Shown one piece after another: positions 25,615 to 35,722 of a stretch of DNA of 64,000 bases. The translations under genes and the position numbers were made by a program. The notes under the pieces are model-generated. The model saw only the letters and a list, made by a program, of their open reading frames with translations. It searched no databases and was not told the origin of the DNA. Position 1 is the first letter of the stretch; every line of letters starts with the position of its first letter. Source of the DNA: JAMXLO01 sp963749575 (GTDB lineage Bacteria; Pseudomonadota; Alphaproteobacteria; Acetobacterales; Acetobacteraceae); assembly GCA_963749575.1 (NCBI GenBank), contig CAVVNM010000014.1, positions 930,001 through 994,000 on the forward strand, given 5' to 3'.

Positions 25615-27094
25615 ATGACCCGCTACATCGGCGCCATCGACCAGGGCACGACCAGCACCCGCTTCATCGTGTTCGACCGTGCCGGCGATACCATCGCCAT
25701 GGCGCAGAACGAGCACCGGCAGATCTATCCCATGCCCGGCTGGGTGGAACACGATCCGATCGAAATCTGGCGCAACACCCAGGCGGTGATCGCCGAGGCG
25801 TTGCGCGGCGCCGGACTGACGCGGGGCGACCTCGCCGCCGTCGGCATCACCAATCAGCGCGAGACGACCCTGCTGTGGGACCGCACCACGGGCCAACCGA
25901 TTCACAACGCCCTGGTCTGGCAGGATACGCGAACCGATCCCTTGGTGGCGAATTACGCGCGAGACGGCGGCCAGGACCGTTTCCGTGCCAAGACCGGCCT
26001 GCCGCTGACCAGCTATTTCAGCGCGCTGAAGCTGCGCTGGCTGCTGGACAACATCCCCAACGCGCGGCTGCGTGCGGAACAAGGCGATCTGCTGTTCGGC
26101 ACGATCGATACCTGGCTGCTGTGGCATTTCACCGGACTGCACGTGACCGACGTGACCAACGCCAGCCGCACCCAACTGATGGACCTGCATACGCTGGACT
26201 GGGACGATGTGCTGCTCGAGACATTCGGCATTCCGCGTGACGTGCTGCCGAACATCGCGCCGTCCTCCACGGTCTACGGGTACTGGGACCGGGGAGCTGG
26301 ATGGCGTTCCCATCGCCGGCATCCTCGGCGACCAGCAGGCTGCCCTGGTGGGACAGACCTGCCTGCATCCCGGCGAGGCCAAGAGCACCTACGGCACCGG
26401 CTGCTTCCTGTTGATGAACACCGGCCTTGCGCCGATGCCCTCCGCCAGCGGTCTGCTCACCACGGTGGCCTACCAGTTCGGCAACCGGCCCGCATGTTAT
26501 GCGCTCGAGGGTTCCATCGCGATCACCGGCGCGCTCGTGCAGTGGCTGCGCGAGAACCTCGGCATCATCGAGGCGACCGCAGACGTCGAGCGGCTGGCCG
26601 GATCGGTGCCGGACAATGGCGATGTCTATTTTGTTCCCGCCTTCTCCGGACTGTACGCGCCGTACTGGCGTGCCGACGCACGTGGCATCATCGCCGGACT
26701 GACGCGCTACGCCACTGCCGGCCACATCGCGCGGGCCGCGCTGGAGGCCACCGCGTACCAGACCTTCGACGTGATCGACGCGATGCAGCGCGATTCCGGC
26801 GTCGCCATTCGCTCCCTGCGCGTCGATGGAGGGATGGTGCACAACCAGATGCTGATGCAGTTCCTCGCCGACATCCTCGACGTTCCGGTGGTTCGCCCGC
26901 ACGCGACCGAGGCCACGGCACTCGGCGCCGCCTATGCGGCCGGCCTTGCGGTCGGCTACTGGCGCAGCACGGAGGACCTGCGGCGCAATTGGACGGTGCA
27001 GCACCGGTGGACGCCGCAGATGGGCGATGAACAGCGTACCGAGCTGATCGCCTCGTGGCACAAGGCGGTCACGCGCAGCTTGGACTGGGCGTGA
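25615..27094 (+). CDS. glpK: Glycerol kinase (one frameshift as read)
   Basis: The FGGY-family start YIGAIDQGTTSTRFIVFDRAG is followed by GWVEHDPIEIWRNTQAVI, GITNQRETTLLWDRTTGQP and HNALVWQDTRT. After a break at ~26290 (CCGGGGAGCTGG) the next frame gives VPIAGILGDQQAALVGQTC, TYGTGCFLLMNTG, DVYFVPAFSGLYAPYWRADARG, RVDGGMVHNQMLMQFLADIL and the end. It phosphorylates glycerol to sn-glycerol 3-phosphate. I start at 25615 (MTRYIGA); 25606 is possible. Everything but the single indel is intact. No glpF or glpD lies nearby. Confidence 0.92.
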
Positions 27095-27124
27095 CGGCGA
27101 TCGCGGGAACTCGGGCCTGTTGGC

Positions 27125-27529
27125 TTAGGCCAGGCTCGCCAACAGACCCCTGGCTGCCTGCAAATCTGCCGTATCGAATCCCTCGCTGAAACGAGCATAG
27201 GTTTGCGCAAGCACCTCCCGGCCTTCCTCGCGGCGACCTTGGCGAAATTGCAGCCGAGCGAGATTCATCGCAGCGCGCAACCGCCAAGATAGCGCGGATT
27301 GCTCGTCGGCCAGCTCGATAGAACGACATTACGCTGCTTCGGCGCCCCGCTGATCCGCCGTCTTCTCCAGGACTTCTCCGCGAATGCGGTACAGTTCCGG
27401 CACGAACAGTTCGCCATGCCGAGCCAGCCGGGCGATCGTTTCATCGATGGTCAGGAGCGCCTCGTGACGAGCGCGGCCGTGGACGATCGATGGTCTTCGG
27501 CCCGCCTCGGCGTTCGCGGGAAGCACGAA
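27125..27529 (-). pseudogene. C-terminal remnant of an ATPase-TPR regulator or adenylate cyclase
   Basis: Read from the SDR stop, the frame gives LTIDETIARLARHGELFVPELYRIRGEVLEK. It then meets an in-frame TAA and continues in the same frame with RSIELADEQSALSWRLRAAMNLARLQFRQGRREEGREVLAQTYARFSEGFDTADLQAARGLLASL. This is the characteristic end of large signalling ATPases with TPR tails (adenylate-cyclase or winged-helix regulator families). The N-terminal ~800 residues are gone. Confidence 0.7.
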
Positions 27530-28294
27530 TTACATCCCGATCGAGTACCCGCCATCCACCGGAATTGCCGTTCCCGTCACGAAATCCGACGCAGGGCCGG
27601 CCAGGAACGCCGCGATCCCCGCCATGTCCGGCGGCGTCCCCCAACGACCGGCCGGCGTGCGGTTCTCCACCCGTTCGTGCAGCCCCGCCACCTCACGCCG
27701 CGCGCGCCGCGTCAGATCGGTGTCGATCCATCCCGGCAGCACCGCGTTCACCTGGATATTGTCCTTCGCCCACGCGGTCGCCATCGCGCGCGTCATCTGC
27801 ACGATGCCGCCCTTGCTCGACGCATAGGGCGTCGCATAGGGCGCACCGAACAGCGACATCATCGAGCCGATGTTGATCATCTTGCCGGCACCCGCCGCCC
27901 TCATCGGCTCATACGCGGCCTGCGAGCACAGGAATGCGCTGGTCAGATTGGTGTCCATCACCAGATGCCACTCTTCCTCGGTGTAGTCCTGCGGCATCTT
28001 GCGGACTGCCGTGCCGGCGTTGTTGACAAGGATGTCGAGCCGGCCGAACTCCGCCACCGTATCGGCGACCAGCTTCACGCACGCCGCCTTCTTCGTCACA
28101 TCGCCCGCCACGAACACACAGCGCGCGCCAAGCTCGCGCAGTGACGCGAGCGCCGGGCCCGCCTTCTCCGCATTGCGCCCGGCGATCACGATCGACGCGC
28201 CGCACGACGCCATCCCCTGCGCCATCGCCAGCCCGATGCCGCCATTGCCGCCGGTGACCAGCGCCACCTTGCCGCTGAGATCGAACAGCTTCAT
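27530..28294 (-). CDS. SDR-family NAD(P)-dependent oxidoreductase
   Basis: This 254-residue classical SDR has TGGNGGIGLAMA (cofactor loop), GDVTKK, ILVNNAGTAVR, INIGSMMSLFGAPYATPYASSKGGI with the catalytic Ser, Tyr and Lys, and a C-terminal GTAIPVDGGYSIGM. It resembles gluconate 5-dehydrogenase or 3-oxoacyl-ACP reductase-type enzymes; the substrate is unknown. It begins 2 bp after the EF-G-like gene ends on the same strand. Confidence 0.92.
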   Translation of the reverse strand: MKLFDLSGKVALVTGGNGGIGLAMAQGMASCGASIVIAGRNAEKAGPALASLRELGARCVFVAGDVTKKAACVKLVADTVAEFGRLDILVNNAGTAVRKMPQDYTEEEWHLVMDTNLTSAFLCSQAAYEPMRAAGAGKMINIGSMMSLFGAPYATPYASSKGGIVQMTRAMATAWAKDNIQVNAVLPGWIDTDLTRRARREVAGLHERVENRTPAGRWGTPPDMAGIAAFLAGPASDFVTGTAIPVDGGYSIGM

Positions 28295-28296
28295 CG

Positions 28297-30271
28297 CTAC
28301 GCCGCTCCGCGCTTCATTTCGGCACGCGACTCCGCCAGGTGGTCGAACTTGCGGCGATACGTCCCCAGTCCGAGGGTCTGCGAACGCAGCTCGATGATCA
28401 GATCATGCAGCTCCGCCTCCGGAACCAGCGCGACCACGTCATCCCAGCCAGGCCAGCCGTCCTTCTCGGCAAACCCCAGGATCTGCCCGCGCCGCCCCGT
28501 CAGCAGACGTTGCGCTCGCGGGGTGAATTCGTTCGGCACGCTGATCGTCACGTGATCCACCGGCTCCAGCAGGATGGGTTCGGCCTTCGCCAGACCCTCC
28601 TTCATCGCCAGGCTCGTTGCGGTCTTGAACGCCATGTCCGAGCTGTCCACCGAATGGAAACCGCCATCCACCAGCGTCACCGAGATATCCACCACCGGAA
28701 ACCCGAACGGTCCCTTCCTTGCCGATTCCTCCGCCGCCTCCGCTACCGCCGGGATGAAGTTGCGCGGCACCGAACCGCCGACGATCTTGTCGACGAACTC
28801 GAAACCCTCACCGCGCGGCCGCGGCTTGATGTCGATCTTCACGTCGGCGAACTGTCCATGCCCGCCGCTCTGTTTCTTTAGTCTGCCGTGCTCGTGCACC
28901 GCGCGGCGGATCGTCTCCTTGAACGCTACCTGCGGCTTGTGCGTCGTCACCTTCAGCCCGTAGTCCTTCGACAGCCGGTCCACCGTCGAGATCAGATGCA
29001 TCTCGCCCTGGCCGTGCAGCACCGTCTCGCTGGTGTCCTGCTGCTGCTCCATCGACAGCGTCGGGTCCGCCTCGCGCTGCTTCTGCAACGCACCGCTGAG
29101 CTTCGCGTCGTCCTTGTGATCCGAGGTCGCGATCGCCAGCGAGTACACCGGCTGTGGTGCTGCGGGGAACGGCAACTGCTCCGCGCGTCGCGCCAGGCGA
29201 CACCGTGGCCCCGGTCGGCACGCCATCCAGCCGGCCCAGCGCGACCACGTCGCCCTCGACCGCTTCGGTGACCTTCGCAAGCTCGCCGCCCGGCATGCGG
29301 TAGATGCCGCCCAGCCGCGTGCCGCCGAGCGTGGCGCCGTCCTTGATCGGCCCGCGCCAGATGCGCGCATAGGACAGCTTGCCGGTATGACCGGCATGCA
29401 CCGTCTTGAACACCTGCGCGAGCGGCGGACCTTCGGCGTCGATGCTCTTGCGCGTACAGCGGTCTCCGACGCCATCGGCGTGTCGTGGCGCAGCGCCTTC
29501 CACAGCCGCCGCACGCCGCCGGCATTCTCGGCCGAAGCCGAGCAGCACCTCGATCACCGCGCCGGCCGCAAGGTCCTTGCGCAGATCGCCGTAGATCTCC
29601 GCGGTCGTCGGCTTCACGTCCTCCAGCACCTTCTCCAGCAGCACGTCATCGCGATCCGCCAGCACCTCGACCAGCTTGTTCAGCGCCTCCTGCTCGTCGT
29701 CCTGCATCTCGGACGGAATCTGGATCAGCTCGGACGCCTGACCCTTGCGATAGCGATACGCCCGCTCGCTCACCACATCGACATAGCCGCTCACCGTCTC
29801 GCCATCCATGATCGGCACCTGGCGCAGCACCAGCGGCGAGCCGGCATATCCCTGCAAGGCCGCGAGCGTATCGCTCACGCTGCCTTCCAGCGTGTCGATC
29901 TTGTTGATGAACACCATGTGCGGCACGCCGTCATCAGCCAGCTGCTTGAGCATCGGCGCAACGGTCAGCGCGCGGGCCGGCGCCGGCTCGCACACCACCA
30001 CGGCGAGATCCACCATCGCCAGCGCACAGCCGGTTTCATAGGCGAATTCGACCGAGCCGGGACAGTCCAGCACCGTCCACGCATCGCCGAGATACGAGCA
30101 ATGGCCCAGCCGGACCTCGGTGGTCGCCGGACGATTGCGCGGATCGGCCGGCCGCTTGACCGGGGTGCCGGCAGCCTCCATCAGCGCCTCGAACAGCGTC
30201 GACTTGCCGCTGCTGTACGGCCCGACCAGCGCCACCGAGCGGGGACTTCTGCCGTTCTGTGTTCCTGACAT
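28297..30271 (-). CDS. Elongation factor G-like protein (EF-G2 type), several frameshifts
   Basis: The N-terminal GTPase part has GPYSSGKSTL (P-loop), VLDCPGSVEFAYE (G3) and FINKID (G4). Unlike true EF-G, the switch I region is replaced (DPRNRPATTEVRLGHCSY). Further on come RMPGGELAKVTEAVEGDVVALGRLDGV, MEQQQDTSETVLHGQGEMHL, the domain IV text RAVHEHGRLKKQSGGHGQFADVKIDIKP and the end EMKRGAA. This identifies the EF-G2 paralogue group, whose role is unclear. The frame shifts at ~29525, ~29470 and ~29200, so it is either error-rich sequence or a gene being lost. Confidence 0.85.
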
Positions 30272-30342
30272 GCGGGCGCCCTCCCATGAGCTACATCGCC
30301 ACCGATCCTAGCGAAGTTTTTGTGACAGGCGAGTCCCCGCCG

Positions 30343-30858
30343 TCAGTCCATCGACACGCCGTGATCGACGCCCTCGAACCCCTTGGCGTGCGTGCTGAGC
30401 TTGTCGAGCGCCTTCAGCAACGCGCTCCATTCCGAGCGGCTCAGGCCATCGGCAAGCTGGCCCTCCAGTTCGTAGGCGAGCGGCACCATGCCTTCATAGA
30501 CCGTGACGCCCCGGCGCGTCAGACGCAGCAGGCGGCCGCGCCCGTCGCGCGGATCCTGCGTCTGCCGCAACAGGCCGCGCGCCACCAGGCTTGCCGCGGC
30601 ACGGCTCACCTTTACCTTGTCCATCGCCGTCCATTCGCCGACCGCGCTTGGCGACAACGTGTCGAACCGGCCGACGATCGCCAGCACGCGCCATTCCGGA
30701 ATGCTGAGCCCGTAGGCTTCCGAATAGCGGCGCGCAAACAGACGCGAGACGCGATTGGCCGCGACCGACAGACGATACGGCAGGAAGTCCTCCAACCTGA
30801 AAGCCTCGCCTTCGGCTGCCGGCAATTCCTGGCGTGTCCTCCCTGATTTTGTTTTCAT
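30343..30858 (-). CDS. MarR-family transcriptional regulator
   Basis: This 171-residue protein has a winged helix-turn-helix at ~50-125 (LSIPEWRVLAIVGRFDTLSPSAVGEWTAMDKVKVSRAAASLVARGLL, then the wing DPRDGRGRLLRLT). The flanking helices fit a MarR dimer. It lies downstream of the DLH-LigA-LigB genes on the same strand and may control them. The upstream region is AT-rich for this genome (TATATC at ~30889 on the coding strand), consistent with its own promoter. Confidence 0.92.
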   Translation of the reverse strand: MKTKSGRTRQELPAAEGEAFRLEDFLPYRLSVAANRVSRLFARRYSEAYGLSIPEWRVLAIVGRFDTLSPSAVGEWTAMDKVKVSRAAASLVARGLLRQTQDPRDGRGRLLRLTRRGVTVYEGMVPLAYELEGQLADGLSRSEWSALLKALDKLSTHAKGFEGVDHGVSMD

Positions 30859-31023
30859 TGGTAATCATCTCCCAGGCTAGCCGAGAATGATATATCGCAA
30901 ATTGTAAGCACCGGAAACCATGCCGCGAGCGGCCACGGGACCATTGCGCGCGCGCCACAGCAACCGAGCAATCCTCATTGCATCGGGGATTGGCCCGTCA
31001 CTGCGCCGCTGGAAATGACGATT

Positions 31024-31855
31024 TTACACAGGTGCCAGCGCCAACAAACCGTATCCCGTGATCATTGGCGCATGGTAGGTCCGATGTACCCGCTGCACCG
31101 TCGGACCCAGCGCCGATCGCATCGGCAGCCAGTTGATCATCTCGATGCCTTCGGTGCCGCCACGCTCCATCCAGTCGTGGTGCGACAGCGCGGTCAACGG
31201 CTCCGGATCGCGCTCCAGCCGATCGAGGAACTCGTTGTCCCAGTCCTGGTTCACGAATCCGAAGCGCGTGCCCTGCAACTGATGCGACAGGCCGCCGGTG
31301 CCCATCACCACGACGCGGATGTCCTTCGGATAGCTCTCCACCGCACGCCGCAGCGCGGCACCCAGCTTGTAAAGCCGACGCGCCGTCGGCACCGGATGTT
31401 GGATCACGTTCACCGCCAGCGGCACGATCGGCACCGGCCAGCTGCGTGTCGGTCAGCATCGGCATGAACGAGAGCACACCGTGATCGACCGCCATTTCCT
31501 GGCAGATCGTCGGATCGAACTCGTCCTCCACCAGGCTGCGCGCCAGGTGCCAGGAGAACGCTGCATCGCCGCGCATGTCGGGCAGATCGCGCTTGCCCCA
31601 GCCTTCATCCGCTTGCGGGTACACCTCGGCCGCGCCCAGTGCGAGGGTGGGATAGGCATTGAAGAAGAACTGGTTGGCGTGGTCGTTGTAGACGACGATG
31701 AACAGGTCCGGCCGCAGTCCCTCGAGCCAGGCGCGGACCGGCACGTAGCCGTCGAACAGCGGCGCCCACATCGGCTCCTTCTGTTGACCCTTGTCGTACA
31801 CCGGCCCGAACGACGGCGCGTGCGACGAACCGACCCCACCGACAATGCGTCCCAT
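31024..31855 (-). CDS. ligB: Class III extradiol dioxygenase β subunit, LigB-like (frameshifted)
   Basis: The N-terminus is VGGVGSSHAPSFGPVYDKGQ, with DLFIVVYNDHANQFFFNAYPTLALG and ICQEMAVDHGVLSFMPM. The second half, in the next frame after a break at ~31437-31445, contains IVPLAVNVIQHPVPTARRLYKLG, VVVMGTGGLSHQLQGTRFGFVNQ and MERGGTEGIEMINW. This is the protocatechuate 4,5-dioxygenase/gallate dioxygenase catalytic chain, whose Fe(II) ligands include the histidines near SSH and the acidic residue later on. It is preceded by its α subunit 3 bp upstream. Confidence 0.88.
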
Positions 31856-31858
31856 CGT

Positions 31859-32190
31859 TCAGCGTCCCTTCCGCTTGGCCATGAACTCGTCCAGCGTCAC
31901 GCCCGCGGTGTGCGCCCCGACCTCGTACAGGGCACGCCCAGCGCGCCGGCGATCTTGATCAGCAGATAGATGCTGCCGCCGGCATCGATCATCGCCTTCC
32001 AATCACGCCGTCGCACCATGTCGCTCGCGGCGTCATCGAGCCCCATGCGGCCGCAGTAGCCGTGCTCATCCGCGACGAACGCCGCCCGGTTCGCCGCATC
32101 GGTCAGCGACATCGCCATGCGGTTCAACCGGTACCCGGCACGCGACCGCTCGCCGGTGAACACCTTCGTGCCGGCAACCTCATCCAGCAT
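31859..32190 (-). CDS. ligA: Extradiol dioxygenase α subunit, LigA-like (frameshifted near the 3' end)
   Basis: The sequence MLDEVAGTKVFTGERSRAGYRLNRMAMSLTDAANRAAFVADEHGYC, then RDWKAMIDAGGSIYLLIKIAGALG, is the small helical LigA chain that caps the LigB active site. One base is missing at ~31930 (GTGCCCTG). The restored frame ends VPLYEVGAHTAGVTLDEFMAKRKGR with a stop at 31859-31861, the usual LigA tail. Order DLH-ligA-ligB on one strand with 3-13 bp gaps indicates an operon. Confidence 0.88.
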
Positions 32191-32203
32191 GATCCTGCCT
32201 CCG

Positions 32204-32935
32204 CTATTTCAGATGGCGATCCCACAGCGCGAAGATCTTCGCCCACGTCGTCTCCGACGCCAGCGTGTCGTACACCGCGCGCTCCGGGAAGCAGAAGCCG
32301 TGATGCGTGCCGGGAAACACCTCGACCGTCGCCTTCACGTCTGCCTTGTTCAGCGCAGCCTTGAGATCGGGGATCACGTTCGCCGGCACGCCCTGATCGT
32401 GTTCGGCGAAGGCGTAGTAGAGCTCGCCCTTGATCTGGTTTACCGTCAGATGCGGCGAGTCCTCCTTGTCGGTCACGATCTGCACGCCGTACAGCGACGC
32501 TGCCGCGGCCATGCGGTGCGGGAATGCGGACGCGACCGAGGTCATGTAGCGCCCGCTCATGCAATGCCCGACGCAGCCGACGGCTCCCGGCTTCACGCTA
32601 TCGTTGGCATCGAACCATGCCAGCATCGCCGCCGTGTCGTCGTTCACGAACGGGATGCTCAGGCTGTTCATCGAGGCGCGGATCACGCCCGACATGCCGT
32701 CATCACGGCGCGGAATGTCGAGGCGCACGGTGCCCAGCCGGTAGTACATGTCAGGCAGCAGGCAGACATAGCCGTGCTTGGCGACGCGCCGCGCCATGTT
32801 GCGCAGCTCCTCGCGGATGCCCGGCGCGTCCATGTAGAAGATGATGCCCGGATGCTGGCCTTCCGCATCGGGCGCCGCCATGAAGGTCGGCATCCTGCCA
32901 TGCTTGGTGGTGACGATGACTTCGGCCTCGATCAT
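32204..32935 (-). CDS. Dienelactone hydrolase family protein
   Basis: This 243-residue α/β-hydrolase has nucleophile C125 in GCVGHCMSGRYM, a Cys instead of Ser as in carboxymethylenebutenolidase. An acidic residue lies in EHDQGVP and the catalytic histidine in FPGTHHGFCFPER. The start MIEAEVIVTTKHGRMPTFMAAPD is typical. It heads the operon with ligA and ligB and may act on a lactone or ester from the same aromatic pathway (inference). Confidence 0.9.
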   Translation of the reverse strand: MIEAEVIVTTKHGRMPTFMAAPDAEGQHPGIIFYMDAPGIREELRNMARRVAKHGYVCLLPDMYYRLGTVRLDIPRRDDGMSGVIRASMNSLSIPFVNDDTAAMLAWFDANDSVKPGAVGCVGHCMSGRYMTSVASAFPHRMAAAASLYGVQIVTDKEDSPHLTVNQIKGELYYAFAEHDQGVPANVIPDLKAALNKADVKATVEVFPGTHHGFCFPERAVYDTLASETTWAKIFALWDRHLK

Positions 32936-33034
32936 CCTGGTGCCTCCCTTGCTGCCGACCCGCCGCATTGTTGCCCTGCTGGTCAGACGGCGCAACCGCA
33001 CGGCATACTGCGCCCGGACGGCGGAGGACTGCGG

Positions 33035-34221
33035 ATGGCGAAGACCGACATTGACCGCCTACTGGCGGAGGCGGTCAACGACCGTCGCGTGCCCGGGGTC
33101 GTTGCACTGGCGGCGGATCGCAACGGCACATTCTACCAAGGCGCGTTCGGCCGCCGCAGTCTTGGCCGAGGACACACCGATGACGCCGGACACCGTGTTC
33201 CGGATCGCCTCGATGACCAAGGCGGTGACCGGGGTCGCCGCCATGCAATGCGTCGAGCGCGGCACACTGGCGCTGGACCGAGCCGGCCGGCGAGATCATG
33301 CCGGAGCTTGCCGAACCACAGGTGCTCGAGGGCTTCGACGCCGCCGGCAAGCCCGTCCTGCGGCCGGCGCGGCGCAAGATCACGCTGCGGATGCTGCTCA
33401 CGCACACGGCGGGCTTCGTCTACCACGTATGGAACGCGCGGCTTGGCCGCTACGTCGAGGCGACTGACTTCCCGACAATCATGTCGGGCAGGCTTGCCGC
33501 GCTGAATGCGCCGCTCGCGTTCGAGCCGGGCGAGCGCTGGGAATATGGCATCAACATCGACTGGGCCGGCCGCATGGTGGAGACGGTGAGCGGCCAGGAC
33601 CTCGAGACCTATATGCGCGAGCACATCTTCACGCCGCTCGGCATGCACGACACCGGCTTCATGCCGAGTGCGGCGCAGTTCGCGCGCTATGCACAGGTGC
33701 ATGCCCGCAAGCCCGATGGATCGCTTGAGCCGATGCCCCAGACGCCGCCGGAGCGGGGCGAGTTCTTCGCCGGTGGCGGCGGGCTGTTCTCCACCGGTCC
33801 CGATTACCTGGCGTTCCTGCGCATGTTGCTGCACGGCGGCACGCTGAACGGCGCGCAGGTCCTGAAGCCCGAGACGGTCGCGCTGATGGCACAGAACCAT
33901 ATCGGCGATCTGAATGTGCAGAAGCTGACGACCCAACAACCCGCGGTCTCAAATGACGCCGAGTTCTTCCCCGGCATGGCAAAGAAGTGGGGCCTTACCT
34001 GGCTGATCAACATCGAGGACGTGCCGGGCCGACGCGCCGCCGGCAGTGTTGCCTGGGCGGGGCTGTTCAATACCTATTACTGGCTGGACCCGAAGCGGCA
34101 GGTGACCGGTGCGATGCTGACGCAGGTCCTGCCCTTCGCCGACCCGACCGTGCTGCAACTGCTGGATGACTTCGAGACCGCGGTGTACCGGACAATAACG
34201 GAGAACGCTTCCCATGGCTGA
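33035..34221 (+). CDS. Serine hydrolase, class C β-lactamase fold (two frameshifts)
   Basis: The N-terminal IDRLLAEAVNDRRVPGVVALAADRNG is followed, after a break at ~33165, by DTVFRIASMTKAVTGVAAMQ with the S-x-x-K nucleophile motif. After a second break at ~33283 come LRMLLTHTAGFVYHVWN, WEYGINIDWAGRMVE with the YxN-type motif, GGGGLFSTGPDYLAFLRMLL and the C-terminal WAGLFNTYYWLDP. It is an esterase or peptidase-like relative of penicillin-binding proteins. The stop overlaps the start of the PLP-enzyme gene by 8 bp. Confidence 0.85.
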
Positions 34222-35702
34222 ACGGACCGACGAGCAACGCCAATCCCTATCTGGCGCTTGGCGTGCGCCCCTTCATCAACTGCTGCAGCGTGCGCACCAT
34301 GCATGGCGGCAGCCTGATGCTGCCGCGGGTGCGCGCGGCGGTGGACGCGGCGTCGCGCCAGTTCGTCAACCTGGACGAGCTGATGGAGGCCGCGGGCAAG
34401 CGGCTGGCGGAGCTGACCGGCGCCGAGTGGGGCATCGTGACCTGCGGCAGCGCCGCTGCGGTGGCGCTGGCATCGGCGGCGTGCGTCGCCGGCAACGATC
34501 CGGTGCGCATGCTGCGCCTGCCGTTCACCGACGGCTGGGTGAACCGCGTGATCCTGCCGAAGAACCAGCGCTTCGCCTACGACCAGGCGATCCGCATGGT
34601 GGGCGCGCATATCGTCGAGGTCGATTCCGTCGCTGATCTGGAAGCCGCACTGCGCGAGCCGGTGGCAATGGTGGCGATCCTCGGTACCAACGAAGAATTC
34701 TCCAGGATCCGGCTGGAAGAAATCGTCGCGCGGGTGAAGCCGCTGGGCATTCCGGTCCTGGTGGACGCGGCGTCGGAACATCTGCAGCGGCCGAGCCCGT
34801 GGCTGCTGCGCGGCGCCGATATGGTGATCTACAGCGGAGGAAAATTCCTGCGCGGGCCGCAGACCAGCGGATTGCTGCTCGGCAACAAGAACCTGGTGCA
34901 GGCGGCGTGGCGCAACGCCTCGCCGCATCAGGCGTTCGGCCGGCCGATGAAGGTGTCGAAGGAAGACGTGATCGGCGTGCTTGCTGCGGTCGAATACTGG
35001 GTGAACGAGCGCGACGAGGCGGCCGAACTGCGCCACTGGCATGCCGACCTGCAGGAAATCGCCCAGCGTGTCGCGACGGTGCCAGGCGTCAGCAGCGAGG
35101 TGGTCGAACCAAGCGGCGTGGTGCGGGTGCCGGCGCTGCGGGTGACATGGGACGGCATCGCACTCGACGGCATCGGCCTGCGCCGGCGCCTGCTCGAGGG
35201 CTCGCCGCGCATCATGACCGACGACACGTCGGCCACCGAGAACTCATTGATCATCGATCCGTTCCAGTTCCAGCCTGGCGAGGCCGCACAGGTCGGTCAG
35301 GCAATCGCCGAAACGCTGCATGCGGCGCACAACCTGCAGCCTGCGACGGAGCCGGCCGCGGCGATCGATCTGTCAGGCAACTGGGAAGTGCGGGTGCAGT
35401 TCCTGCACGGTGAACGCAAGCACCGGCTCCGCCTGCGGCAGCAGGGCAGCCAGCTCAGCGGCAGCCAGCAGTCGGAGCAGTTCGAGAGCGGCGTCAGCGG
35501 CAAGCTGGCAGCGCAGACGGTGCGCATGGAGTTCGAGACCCGCCACGAGGGCAGCGCGATCGCCTATCGCTTCGAAGGCATCGTCAACGACGGCAGGATG
35601 CAAGGCGAAGTGTTCCTCGGCAGCGCCACCGACAGCCACCGTGGCCCGGTCAATCTCAGCCAGTTCGGCAAGGGACAGTGGCAGGCGTCCCGTTCGGCGT
35701 GA
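34214..35702 (+). CDS. SelA-fold PLP-dependent enzyme with extra C-terminal domain (N-terminal frameshift)
   Basis: The start ATG at 34214 reads MAERTDEQ, then shifts frame at ~34233 to NPYLALGVRPFINCCSVRTMHGGSLMLP. The PLP domain (to residue ~375) has LTGAEWGIVTCGSAAAVALASAACVAG, VLVDAASEH and the lysine in MVIYSGGKFLRGPQTSGLLLG. This matches the SelA-like/D-glucosaminate-6-phosphate ammonia-lyase group rather than true SelA. About 105 residues follow that are rich in β-prone, polar sequence (LSGNWEVRVQFLHGERKHRLRLRQQGSQLSG), a probable small β-barrel. The gene is coupled to the upstream hydrolase and followed by a class III aminotransferase. Confidence 0.85.
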
Positions 35703-35722
35703 CCACCGCAAGGGCAGGCGAG

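Noticed and set aside
27300..27315. Readthrough of the TAA in the regulator fragment
   Set aside because: TAA is not used for Sec or Pyl, and the fragment lacks its N-terminal ~800 residues, so it is a remnant.
34214..35702. True SelA (selenocysteine synthase), which would fit the selenoprotein
   Set aside because: The PLP domain belongs to the SelA-like family but lacks the N-terminal SelA layout, and it sits with amino-compound genes. It should not be used as evidence for Sec machinery.
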